A DNA stretch of 64,000 nucleotides from Stenopsyche tienmushanensis (Eukaryota > Arthropoda > Insecta > Trichoptera > Stenopsychidae). Numbering within the stretch: the first letter of the stretch is position 1; each line of letters opens with the position of its first letter. The notes under the pieces were generated by a model, which worked only from the letters and a program-made list of their open reading frames with translations, was not told the DNA's origin and searched no databases. The stretch lies in contig WACJ01000181.1 of the NCBI GenBank assembly GCA_008973525.1, forward strand, positions 434,001-498,000, read 5' to 3'. A program made the position numbers and the translations under genes. Below, piece after piece: positions 12,201-25,100 of this stretch.

Positions 12201-15200
12201 TCTCCCCGGACGAAAGTGAAATTTCGTGTAATCGTCGTCTTCAAATAATATGCAATGGTGTGCGGGCATCTAATACTTCCTGCCGCTTGAGGAAACGGCA
12301 AAAAGGAAACCAAACAAGTGCGACGAGCATGTGAAACCATGTCAATTATGACGAATTCGATTTAATGGTGAAATAACGCAATAACAAAGAGGTGAATGCG
12401 AAAAAAACCGGCGCTAATTCGAGATGTCATCGTCTGATACAAACAGACATGCTACAATAGATCGTTTATTTTAGTAGCTGGTTAAACAATACAAGTATAC
12501 GACGAACATTTTTTTGAATTGAAGAATGCTTAATTTCGGAGTAATTTTATCTGATACTATCTTCAAATTCGATGCTTAAAAATCTTAATTCTTATGCAGT
12601 TTCATATGAACGTTCGGGTTTTGTATATGATCATTAAAATGCCATAATTTTTACAAAACATATTTTATTCAATCAAAATAATTCCCATTAGCTTTGATAG
12701 AATTTTGCATATTTATAAATTTCCGCACTTTTAGAACGCATGACTTCCCCCGGTTTTAAGAAGGAATAATTTACCACTCAATAAGTTCGTAGGATCACTA
12801 ATAAAACAACGAGTTTTTCAACGCTTCTATAAAATTTCGATGCCTATTTGTGGACCGATTTATCTTTGGCCTCAAAATAAGCTTCAGCTTCGACAATTAC
12901 TTTTTCATCGGAGCTAAATTTCGTTCCCTTGAGCACTCTTTTCAGGTCTGCTGACAGATAGTAGTCGCTGGGAGCCAAATCCGGATTAAATCAAGGTAAT
13001 CGAGGAATGAAATACCAAAATGCGAAGGCCAAAACCTTACCAGCTGATATCTGCGTGTTTGATGGTTTTGGGCAACTTTCCCTGATTGCTGTCCACTCAT
13101 TTGACTCTGAAGTGTAGTGATGGATCCATGTTTCATCCATTGTCACATGCCGCATGAAAAAATCCCTCTTGCTACGCCGAAACAGCCCCAAACAGCGCTC
13201 TGAATTGTGGACGCGTTGTTCTTTTTGATCGAGTGCGAGCAAACGCGGTACCTACTTTGAACACAGCTTTCTCATGGACAAACGTCGATGCAAAATGGTG
13301 AATACACCGCCTTCTGATATCTTTAAGATGTCAGAAAGCACTTCTCTATCATTTGTCTCGATTTCCACACGAAATTCAGATTTTTCCATTGTTTTGAGGA
13401 TTATAAAAATAGCGTTAGTAAAATCAATGTAACTTGTAAACTGAATATCAAATTTGAAGGTTGATACTTCTTAAAAATCATATAGTAATGCCAACTATAT
13501 GTCATCCTACGAATTTATTGAGTGTCCTCCATACAGCATCCATTTATGTATTAAAAACTTTGGCAAATTTGACGACTAGTCGATTTTTGATTAACTGAAA
13601 TTCCGACCCTTCATGTGATATACCCTAATAGTGATGATATTTGACTGACTGTTGTTATATTTGGCTGCTCAACTTTAACTGGAAAACATTTGGACTCGAA
13701 TAAAAATTGTTGCATTTTATACCATTGATGATTCAATTACGCGTTGCGCAACAGAAGATATAATACTACTTCTTGCCTTCTTTTATCAGTGTCAAGATCA
13801 AGAAGCTTCTTATCCGATGGAATTAATGTATTTCTAATGAAGGGACCTATGTAGAAAATAAGATATTCCATTTGTATTTTTATATATCACTCTTAAATTT
13901 GTATAGCAAATTTCCAAACCTGAATTCAGATTCTCTTCCTCTTTCAAGAGCTTTCACCTGAAATTAAATGCACATTAAATGACGTCATTTCGAATGACTC
14001 TTCTTCCACAGTTTCCTCAATTGTGCACTCATTTTATGACATAATGTTTGGTTTTAAATCAAACAGCTTGCAACCTTATGTTGAAGACCGCCACATAAAG
14101 ACTCCAATGTGTGATTGCATTGTTCTTCGTCATTAGAGTCATTAAGGTGGAACGTAGGATATTAAAATTGAAGAGACAAACATAGGACTGCTGCAAGACT
14201 GCGACAGTCGAAGAAGTGAAAGTCTCAAAGGCATAAATTATATGCGAGGATGATAGAACAATTCCAGTCTTTTGTATTTGCGAATGTGACGAATCGTATG
14301 ATTATCCGTGAGGTCTCATCGTCGGGTAGCTTTATGTAACTTGAGGATCGTTAGCGTTTTTATTTCTAATAATCTGTAATCTTCTTTGGATTTCCTGATA
14401 GCTTATTGGAAAAAGGAAATCGAATGTGATGAGACATGTGAAAGATGGATTGGCTTCATGGATGGATGGATTTACATAACGTTAATTGGCAGAAACATTA
14501 GGAAAATCTGCATTGTTTGTATATCCCATACAGAGTGTGTATGTTTATTTGTTGTAAAATTTCTTCCGACAATGATGCTTTCTATTTGTTAGGATCATGA
14601 AAGAACATAATATGTAATGTACATACAATATTGACGAATACGCAATACTGGTAATGTGTCCGTCATGGTAAGTTTGTGAGATCGATCTTAAATTGTATGA
14701 CAAATTCATAAGAAATCTTGCAAAAGCACTTACAAAGCTGGATGATGTAAAATGATGAAACCAAAGGATGACTAACGAAAAATCCGCTGGACAATGATGA
14801 CTGAGATTAACAAATTGGCTTTCTATCTGTTCAAATGTCTTCATAATATTTATTTAATATTTCAGCTCCAAAAAGCTCAGATGACCTGACAAGAAATTCA
14901 TACACCCTGCATGAAACAACGGACGAAATGAAAGAACTTCCACCCTTCAATTTATCATTCTTCATGGCTAAAGTGCGAATCAACTCAACTTTCGTCACGG
15001 GGGTGAGTAATGACAATAAAAAAAAAACATTTAAATAAACATCCCCGATGATAAATAATGCATTTTTTTATAATTTTAGCCGAAGATAATTCAAGTGGGA
15101 CTCTGCTTGCCTGATACTTGCTCTGGTCAGGATGTGCATCACATCTTGGAAATGTCTTCCACCATAAATAAGCCTGAAGTTTTAGAAGTAAGAGATCCAA

Positions 15201-18200
15201 ATTATGAACATTATGATATGTTCTCGGATCTTACATTCCAGATATTGGTGTAAGTATGTTTGATTAACTTCGTATTATGAGAATCGGATGGAAAATTATT
15301 ATTTTTGGGGGCACTATAAAATTGTATTATTTAAATTTGGATATCAATCTTTTATTTTTTGATATAATCATTTAACAGCGAGCAACTCACTGGTGAGTCG
15401 CTGTAATTTTTTTCCGGAAAATAAAGACACTGCTTATTTATAGTAATCTTAGAAAGTAATTAATAATTCTTAATTGTGTCTATCAATTTTTTTATCTAAA
15501 TGTCAAACATAAAAAAGTATGTCCTCGATGATAAAACCATAATTTTGAAATATAGTTAATTTTTCATGGATAGTTTTTGCATAATTGAACACAGTAGCAT
15601 ATAAATCTTATACATATGTTAGATAACGTTATAATGAATGACATTGTACAATTTAAAAAAATCCATTTAGATCTATTTTTAACTATTAGTCAAGGCCGTA
15701 ACAAGGGGGTGGCAAAGCAGGCACGGGTGCAACTGGGCTTGGGGCGCAAAACGCAGAATCCTGACCCAGTCAACACTGATTGACTATTTGTTTTTATAAT
15801 ATATACTAAGTTGCCTAATTCCTCTTTTCTTCATTATCGCTTAAACCTGCCTGCAACAAAATAAAGACAACAATATTTTCGACCGATTCTAAAATCTATA
15901 CAACCCACCCGATCAGTCTTCTTCGGACAACTTCGTTTTGTAATGAAAGTTCGTAATCAACTGTAGACATTTTTGGGTATTGGGATTGTAAGCCGTTCAT
16001 TCGTCATAACAGCGGTCCGAATGCGGACCGATTGGACACGCAGACCTTGTGATCACTCTGTTCTCTTTTAGGGCTTTTTGCGGCATTTTCTGTGATCTGT
16101 ACGTTCATAGAAGCTTCCTCAGAGGTTATAACTTACATAGGTGGCTCGTGCCAAATGAGGTCGCGAACGAGTCTAGACTCCCCCACCCCTAATAACTATA
16201 TATTTGGCATATATTATAGCGGGACCAATAAACAGCTCGGGTTAGTGGCGGGTGCCTTTGTCTCAGACATGTAATGATGGACCCATGTTTCATCCTGAAT
16301 TTATGTAAAAACTCTACCTTGTTGCTGTGAACCATCGCCAAATACCCGTTCCATTGTGAGCAAACGCGGCAATCATCTTGCTCACAGCTTTCTCGTGTCC
16401 AAATGTTCAGTCAATATGCAATGTACAGCATTTTTTGAAAGGCCTACCGTGTCCACTGGCTTGTGCACTTAAATTTGATGGTCCCCCCAATACTATTTTT
16501 TGGATTTTCTTCACCATTTCTGGCGTGGTCACATCATTTGGTCGACCACAGCGTTGTTCGTCTTGGCAGCTCATACAGCCTCGTCTAACTTTTCCTTCGC
16601 CATGATGTACTTACTACAACTTGACTCTAATGATGGAAATATCGATATTAAATATTATAGATGCAGGATTTAGAATTTTTCAGATTTTGCATATGGTGTA
16701 CCAAATACATATCATAGTAACGCGCGGGTGTTTTTTATTTATTTTATTTTTAAACAACAACCGCCAGCTATACGTTAGATCGGGTACTTTTGGGACTATC
16801 TTCGTATATTATTTTAAATTATACAGTATAATAATATTTAATATATTGCATTTATAATAGTATTATTTAACAACAAAAAAATGGATTTCCGGGGGAGGGA
16901 GTAAGTTAGATACTTTCCACGGGTGCTTCACATCCTTATTACGGCACTGCTGCTAGTAAGTTATCTAGAAATGTATGCTAACACGTCTTATGCGGGTTCT
17001 GTTTATTTCCATGCATTCATATAATATTTTTGGGCGACATCTATGAATTTAAATCTAACATTTTTGAAATATGATGATTAAGCTCACCCATTATCCAACA
17101 TATAATTAACATATTTTTGTTAATATTGTAAACACGCAATTAAAACAGTTTGCTTATTTAGGGTTGTCTAAATTTACTAATAATATTAATAAGAACAATT
17201 TTTTAAAAGATATTCTGAAAAATGCATCCTAAAATAGATTCAGTTGCGTAGTAAAGATCGTTCAATGGGCAGCCCTGATGATCTTTGTTGAATTTATTTA
17301 AAAATAAAATGGGATCTGTATATTCCTAACATAATATTTTTTAGGTATTAAAAAAAATGTGTTTTTTTCAATGTACAACTAGTTCAACCAGGGAAAATTT
17401 TGCGGCCAGCTTTGCACAAATTTAAGGCGTGTCGCAAGTAAAAAGTTGTCCAAACATGTAATCATCATTAATAAAATTCATCTGAAAGTACGTCTATATG
17501 GATTTATTGCAACGATATAACGCGTGTGCGAAATATTGGTATCTCCATAAATTATGGCAGTCTTGCGTATGGAGTTGTGAAAGTTTCAAAAGCACTTGCG
17601 GCTGCCAACACTAACAATAAAAGATTATCTGATTCACTTTTTTTTCTGGGAAGCTATCTCCACCGAAAGCGGAACTTGATTCACGTTGATTAAAAAACCA
17701 CTGGTGCTATCCAGTGGATTAATTTATGTGAGGAATTCATTCACGGTTAAGTTTCGCCAATGGTCTCGTTCCAGTGAAAGTAAGAATGTTGTGTAATTCG
17801 TGTGAATATTTATGAGACAATTTCAAACTGATCTACAGACATCCTCAAATGACTAGACGCAACAGTTATGTCTTTTGATATGTGTAACAGTAGGCCACTC
17901 CAAATATGACACTTTTTGGACAGGAAGTCACAAAACTAGTCTAGGAAATATATGCAGCGGATTAGTGATGCTGCTGTAATCAAAAAGTAGTCCAAAATTT
18001 TAACAAATTTGAATAATTTTAATTACATAATTAAGTTACATCTATTAGATAAAAACACTACTTAGAAAATTTAATTTAAATATTGGGTCATCTCATAAAT
18101 GTAATTTAAATGATTGAATATTCTATTGATGTTTCTGTAGTCGGGACACCAGCTTTTGTATGCCAGTGTCATAGATTTCTAGACTCTGGGGTGTAGTGAC

Positions 18201-21061
18201 ACACCCACGTCTCATAGACTACAGAAAAGCTTCTCCCTCCTGTGCAAAACGATACAAAGCTCCGGTGTGAGCATTCTGGGCAAACATCTCGCACACAATT
18301 TCTTGCAACCAAGTTTTCAAAGCAAAACTAAAAAGCTAGCTAAGATAGCAGCATAAATTAGTAAGAGATATATAAATATATAGTTTTTATGGATGGGGGA
18401 AAGTCTAAACTCATTCATGACGTCATTTGGTGCGACCCACCAATGTAAATTAGCCTCTGAGGCAGTTTCCGCGAACGCACAGATCATAGAAAATGCCGCA
18501 GTAGTCCCTAAAAGAGGACGGAGTGGCCACAAGGTCTGCGTGTCCAACCGGTCCGCTTTTCGGATCGCCGATATGACGCCATATCTGAACATGTCTACAG
18601 AACGATTACGAACTCTCATTACAAAACAGGAGGTCTTGTAACCCGATTTTATAGATGAGTGTATACTAATTTGACGAAGCTTTATCCTGCAGTGGATTTA
18701 AATTCTATTTAGCATGAAGTAAAAATTTGTATAATAATAGCTTGCCTAATCAAATTAAATAATAACCATGTTTTACTAAATTTACAGAGGCGTCAGTGTA
18801 ACAGTATTGGGCTTGATAATAGCAGGGACACTGTATGAATTAATTCTAACAGCTCGTGTCAGAAAGCGATCATCAAAGAAAAACCTCAAATTAAACACAG
18901 CTGCTGGATTGCCATCTGTAAAATTATCCAACGGTAAAAAAAATGCCCACACTACTTTTTTTTCAAGCTATATAATACTCTTGTTCGTTGTATAATAGTA
19001 CTAATGATACTGTTACTTAAATACATACATTATATTTAAGGAAAATCCATATACAATGTTAACGGCATAACAAACAATAACAACAATTCGGAGGAACGCC
19101 TCAACATTGAACCTCATCAAGTCCACGAACCGATGAAATTGAGTAAGAAAAAGATGTATTATAACATTTGGATCTTTTTATTAAAAATGCATTACACTTT
19201 AATATTATAATCTATTTCATAGGTATTTTCTCTGAAATGATATTATCATTTTCTGTTATATCCAATATGAAGACGATCTGCGATCAGTCCGTGGGTAGTG
19301 ACACAATTCCTACCATTCATGGTTTGAGAACAGTATCAATGGTTTGGGTAATTTTGGGCCATTCTTGTATTCTTGCATTCAAATACTCTGACAATACCGA
19401 ATTAAGAAAAGTAGTGGAAAAAGAGTTCCTATTCCAGACCGTTACAAATGGTGCATTCAGCGTCGATACATTCTTCTGCATTAGGTAACACATCCATTAA
19501 GTATTTTACATTGGCCAATAGATGATTCTATGATGTTCTAATCGATTTTTATTTTGCAGCGGAATACTTGTCTCGTATATTTATTTCCGAACTAATGCGA
19601 AAGGTAGTTTAGGAACGATTGACGCAAGGAACGAGAGGATTCACCTCTGGAATATTGCAATTTATAGGGACTTTTGGCATACAGATTTGCAAGGTAAATA
19701 ATAGGATGATTATATGGCGTATTTAAGTATTGCATGAGTTAAAATATTTGTTATTTTCTTATAGATTGACGGCACCATATCTATTTATGTTGGGAGTTGT
19801 CGAAGTATCGATGAAATGGTTCTATCATAATTCAGTATTTGAACCTCCGACGCAAGATCATATAAATTGTCCTAAATACTGGTGGAGAAATGTTCTTTAT
19901 ATCAACACACTATTCCCTGTGGATCAAATGGTATGTTAATAAATTGATGCAAATATTTTTTTGGAAATGATTAGCGCTATTAAATATTTGTATTTTTTCA
20001 GTGTATGCTCTGGAGTTGGTATTTGGCTGATGATTCACAATTTTATGTTTTGGGAGCTGTTATTCTTATTTTAGCTGCAAGGTAATTAACGAATATCTTT
20101 GCAATAGATTTAATAAATCTTAATTTGTTTGCTTTAATATGCTTTACTTTACAGCCATTTTAAGACTGCAGCCGGTGCTCTTGTTCTGTTCTTAATTTCT
20201 TCATGGGGAACAACGGGTTATATAGCCTGGTCAAATAATCATATGCCATCCACAGATGATCCTCTTGCCTTGTTTGATAAAATCTATGACAAACCGTGGA
20301 CTCGTTTGGGTCCATATCTTATCGGAATGGCAACGGGATGGTTATTGTTTAAAACTGATTGTAAAATTAAAATGTCTAAGGTAAACTTGTTGCTATATTA
20401 ACACATTCTTTAAGTTACAATAAAACATACATTTAAAACATGTCTTATTTATGAAATATAGATAACGGTAACAATTGGATGGATTTTATCAAGCGGCGTT
20501 TTGTTGTGTATTATTTATGGATTATATAACACTGAACTGACTCCAATAAGTGGAGCGGCGTATACTTCATTATCACATACCGCATGGGCAATAGCAATTG
20601 CATGGATCGTCATCGCATGCTCCACAGGATACGGAGGTAAATATTATATAAGCGAATAAAAAGTTATAATATGAAGAATATGACTAATAAATGATTAATT
20701 TTCAGGATATGTAAATTCATTGTTATCGGCAACGATTTTATATCCATTTTCAAGAGTTACATATTGTGCTTATTTAGTTCATCCAATTGTAATTCGATTC
20801 TTACCGATGCACATGGATCATCCAATCCATTTAGGAAAAGATATGATGGTTCGTATAAAAAAATTGTATACGTTATAATCTAAATGATATTCTAATACTA
20901 TGAAATATTGCATTATTTTTATTTAATTTTAGACGATCATCTTCCTCGGACAAATGGTTTGTTCGTACATATTGTCATTCATAATATCGTTGGCGTTTGA
21001 AGCCCCCGTTGTGACAATGTTGAAAATACTCGCACCGAATAAACGGAAGCATATTCAGTAG
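9238..21061 (+). CDS. NRF-6-like membrane acyltransferase, gene A (5' incomplete, frame breaks in one exon)
   Basis: A homologue of C. elegans NRF-6: an N-terminal extracellular NRF domain, then a multi-pass acyltransferase-3 domain. Traced exons are 9238-9345, 14866-15002, 15080-15249, 18788-18933, 19041-19142, 19223-19484, 19560-19693, 19765-19930, 20002-20081, 20155-20380, 20462-20636, 20706-20848 and 20933-21061 (stop TAG). All joins keep phase except those of exon 19560-19693. Evidence includes DDASGRYSSGYYWGN and VGLCLPDTCSG in the NRF domain, IHGLRTVSMVWVILGHSC (the family's Arg/His block), NCPKYWWRN, DKPWTRLGPYLIGM and FEAPVV near the end. The first exon, with start codon and signal peptide, was not found. 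Exon 19560-19693 is 134 nt and needs two one-base shifts to join its neighbours. Family members have been linked to lipid or drug uptake in gut and to yolk transport; the substrate is unknown. It may be a recent pseudogene. Confidence 0.85.
10282..10760. repeat. large fold-back (inverted repeat) element in intron of gene A
   Basis: The left arm, about 10282-10488, and the right arm, about 10540-10760, are reverse complements with few mismatches over roughly 200 bp, separated by about 50 bp of AT-rich loop. Shared landmarks are CATGGAAGTGCTTCCA, ACGTGTATAATAAACGTC and CGAAACAACTTTTT. A half copy lies at 3280-3440. A transcript across it could form a long hairpin. It looks like a fold-back or MITE-type element. 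Confidence 0.8.
11400..11760. other. less AT-rich patch in intron of gene A, function unknown
   Basis: An open frame of 66 codons at 11462-11662 starts with ATG and is less AT-rich than its surroundings. It has no recognisable domain, and no splice partner was found. It could be a repeat fragment or chance. Confidence 0.2.
12774..13527 (-). mobile_element. mariner element, internally deleted, with inverted ends
   Basis: The left end reads CACTCAATAAGTTCGTAGG and the right end is its near reverse complement (13501-13527), flanked by TA on both sides. The minus strand encodes a mariner transposase segment: LALDQKEQRVHNSERCLGLF, then VTMDETWIHHYT with the first catalytic Asp, then AGKVLAFAFW. 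About half of a normal mariner is missing, including the second and third catalytic residues. It sits in the 5.5-kb intron of gene A. Confidence 0.85.
15691..16949. mobile_element. hAT-like non-autonomous element (family copy 1) carrying a mariner segment
   Basis: The left end CAAGGCCGTAACAAGGGG and the right end (reverse complement CAGTGCCGTAATAAGG) form short inverted ends. Flanks CTATTAGT (15683-15690) and CTGCTAGT (16950-16957) look like an eroded 8-bp target duplication, the hAT hallmark. Inside, at about 16270-16610, lies a minus-strand mariner transposase segment, and at about 16013-16032 a GGTCCG..CGGACC palindrome. Related copies are at about 18385-18645, 30700-31679 and 57590-58169. 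No hAT transposase is seen. It lies in the intron 15250-18787 of gene A. Confidence 0.7.
18130..18645 (-). repeat. partial copy of the hAT-like family, with a mariner scrap
   Basis: The stretch 18385-18645 matches the reverse complement of about 15940-16185 of copy 1, including the palindrome CGGTCCGCTTTTCGG. Just to the left, 18130-18320 has a scrap resembling the mariner DETW..H region on the minus strand, with many stops. No inverted ends are preserved. Open frames across it (18317-18619 and 18393-18641) are by-products of the repeat. Confidence 0.6.
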
Positions 21062-22169
21062 CGATATACGAATAGACAATTGTTAGCTTTATCGGACAAA
21101 TGTGATTTGATATACAAAAGTTTTGTGCTCAGCGATGTAATTAATCGCATTTAATTATAATTTTGTTGTATCAACGACTCGACACGACAAATTTTCTTAG
21201 ATCTTAACGAATTGATTGATATAATTATAATATTTAATAAGTGTATATTGTACTGATTTTTTATTAAATTTGTGTGTTTTTTATATTCTATACAATATAA
21301 GAGAGTCATTTGTAAATATTTATGCTTCGTATTTAAGATATTTTTTATATACTCTGTCATTTTAGTTATAATTTTAAGATAACAATACTTTTTTACGGAT
21401 CCTAACGATTCTTTTGACGTGATAAACTTTTACCATGTCATTTTAACAATTAATTATTGTACACAGTGAATACATTTAATATCAAACCTTTAAATTCAAT
21501 TGTAGTATACATACAACAATTGTAGAATATACAACGTCTCAAGTATATATATATAACAATAATATACATCTAAAGTATACATACAATAATAATGATTCAT
21601 TTTTATTGTAAATTTACAGATCAAATAAAATACTTTAAGCTATACAGCAAATACTTAAAAAATACATACAATTATATAATAGTTAATACATAACATTAAT
21701 TACAATTTAAATTGCTAAAAAAGACAATTTTCATTAATAAGATACACAGTAGCATAAAATACTATCTCTAAACATTTGTTCTATTATATGTTCGTCTTAG
21801 TTAGACCGAATAGAGTCAGATTACAAACATTTATGTAAATAAAAATCTTATAAATTAAGTAATCCTTATGTACATATAAATCCTTTATATTTCTTAAATA
21901 AAACTACCTAATGAAAATAAATAATAGATCATTACGATTATCAGGTATATAATTTTCACCGTATCTGCCATAAAGCACATGATATTGCTATATATTAAAC
22001 GAGGCTTGCTCTTTTAGTTATATATAAATTTAGGAACGATTCACAATTGTTGTTGATCTTGTTTTCAGAAAATATGATGTACTGTAAAATAAATATCTAA
22101 ACTAATACTTGTCATTATTGCACTGATCCCTTAAAACAAACAATAGCTTTAATATATATAATATAATAA
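21062..22169. other. intergenic space between the convergent NRF-6 genes
   Basis: Very AT-rich 3' flank shared by gene A (+) and gene B (-). An AATAAA at 21624-21629 on + could serve gene A; other candidates are closer but weaker. No gene, repeat with borders or RNA gene is seen. Confidence 0.5.
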
Positions 22170-25100
22170 TCAATTGTCTTCTTTCTCCGGTGATATTCTC
22201 ATTGGATGAATGAGTCTTAACAGCGAGACCACGGGAGCTTCGAACAGCAGTGAACATATTAAAGCGCTCAAATATGTGATTAGTACAAAGCCCAAATAGA
22301 ACGTCAACTAAAATAATATCATTATATTGATTATTAATTCATAAATGTGCTTTAAAATATTATAATTGTACGTTTGGGTGTATACCATAGTTTCCGGTGA
22401 TATATGTTGAATAGCTCCGGATGGTATTAGAATAATTTTAAGTATAAGAGGATGTAATAAATATGCACAATAACTTAATCTGCTGAATGGATAGAGATAT
22501 TGCCATGAAAGTATATGATTTGCTCTTCCTAAATGTAAATAATTATGTTATGTATTTTATATACAAATAATATTTAAGTTTAAATATTCATATATTAAAT
22601 TTTACCTCCATATCCCGTAACGCAAGCAATTAAAATCCATGAAATTGCCATACCCCAAGCGGTGTGAGAAAATGAAGGCATACGCAATGGAACCGTACGT
22701 TCCAAGATGATTTCCATACAATCCATAAACAACGCTCAACAATATCGTAATTGATATTATCCATAACAATATGGAAACTTTCTGCAAGTTAAAAAATATA
22801 TAAATATGTATTTGTGGCAGTAAATAAATTATAATTGCAAATTTGTAATCTCACCTTTGATATTAATATGCAACAATTTGTTTTGCTTAAAATCCAACCG
22901 CAAGCTAATCCGATCATATAAGGACCGATTCGCGTCCACGGTTTATTATACAATTCATCATAGTGTGAAAATGGATCTTCGATACTAAAATTTAATATCG
23001 TACATATCAAAATAAAGGCAAATATCACGATATAATACTTGTGGATTATATGTTACCTCGGAATATATCCAGTTTTAAGAGTTATTATAGCGGTAGTGGT
23101 CCAACCGATGACTAAAAACATCACAAAGAAGACTATCGACGTCTTCAAATGTCTCACGGCCAGCATTAAAATTAATATTCCGATAAGATAAAATTGACTA
23201 TCGTTAGCCAAGTACCAGGACCACGACATGCACTGTAAATAGCAAATAAACCGATGTATAAAATAGTTTCATCTTAACGCTTAAAATATTAATTGTAATT
23301 AAAAAACTTACTGCTTCTTTCAAAGGATAAAATGTATTTATATACAGAGCATTTCTCCACCAATATTTCTCACAGTTGATGTGATCCATTCCTGGTAATT
23401 CTAGAATATAATGCGCGTTGAAATGCTTCGATACCAGTTCTAATAATCCAATGGTCAGGAGATATGGAGGAGATAATCTTCAAATATTTTTATCATTTTA
23501 AAATCAATCCCTAAATATAAAATCTATCGCAATATAAAGATAATACCTAATGTAACGGTAGCTAATCATTGTAATAAACTGTACACTCTTCCCAAACACT
23601 CCGCTGAAATCCCCGGAATTTGTAGTCAAATACTTTTTCATAGTTTGGCAATACAAATATGCTATTAGAACACCACTGAAATACATCAAATTACTATTAA
23701 AATATGGGCATTTTTATCTAATAAAGATTTGATTGTTTATCAAAATTACCTCAACGTAAAGAACGTATCAACGGAATATGTACCATTTCCAATCGTTTGA
23801 TAAAGAAAGTTCTTTTCAACTTTTCCCCTGTATACTTTATTATCTATAAAATTTAAAATATATTAACGAATACGTTATTGTTAAAAGCCTTTTTGTAATG
23901 CTCGATTAAAGATTACCTGAAAATTGATAGACCACAAGACACGTATGAACCAATATGACCCACAATATTGTTATTAGTTTCATGCCGTGAATAGGAGCCA
24001 ATGTATCTTCGCCGATATCCAAGCTGAAAATCTTCTCAAAGTTCAATTTCAACGAGAAGCATACCAGAATCTTGGCCCAGTATGTATCTCTATTGATGCA
24101 ATTGCACGATTCGAGGAATTTTGGCCGGTTTGAATAGTTAAATATGTTTCCAGTACTGGATTCTTTATCGGACGATATGACATATTTTTGCTTCTTGCAA
24201 TAATGTCTCGGTTCTAAATCAATTCTGTTATTGGACGATTTCATTGCAATTATGTCTAGCGTTATCGTCGGTGCATTTTCATTCTTGATTACTTTTTTAA
24301 CGCTAACCAAATTTAAATGGCTTTTATTGCTCAAATTATTAATAGTCAATCTCTCTGAATTATCTATAAAGTTGAACCCTGATAATTCGGTGTATCTGTT
24401 CGGTATAAGTCCATCGAAGGTATGAAATGATTCCAGCGATTTTTGATCAGACAATTGGGAAAGATGTACGGCTGCTTGATCGTCATTTTTTATTCCAATT
24501 TTTATATTATCATTGGCGTTTATCTGTTCTTCCAAATCCAACGGTTCCATTTTTAAGAACGATTTAAACGTCGGCGGTGTAGTTTGAATGTCTGATTCAG
24601 TGTAGCTTTCAAAATCATATATATTCACATCCATAATTGTGCCAATGGTTATTAATATTATCAATATCAATAAAATAGAACTATTGAAACCACAAAAACA
24701 TATTAATAATCATATTTATGTACCGATATAGTATTAAATGATTGAAGCCAAATTACCATAAGAAATATAATTTCGGTTCGAATAATACATTATAATCAGA
24801 GTTCAATATGCGAACTTTTGAAACTCTTGCAGACCTCGGTAACGTTCCAGATACTCGTAAATTTTGATATGTTTTTATTGAAAAATCAATCAATTCGTGA
24901 ATATCGTGTGATCTGCAGGCTTTTGGTAAGCAGACACCCATTAATATAGCATGACTCTATAAAATATAAATGAATAGCTTTATAATAAATAATTAAGGAT
25001 ATATAATATAATCAAAAGACTCACACTATATAACGTTGTCTTAGTAATATTGAGATATAGTGTAATGGCTGAAAATCTCATATTATACGGAGGAGTGTTG

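Noticed and set aside
19603..19612. A tiny intron (GT..AG over about 9 nt) to explain the frame change in gene A exon 7
   Set aside because: Far too short to be spliced, and it does not explain the second shift near 19673.
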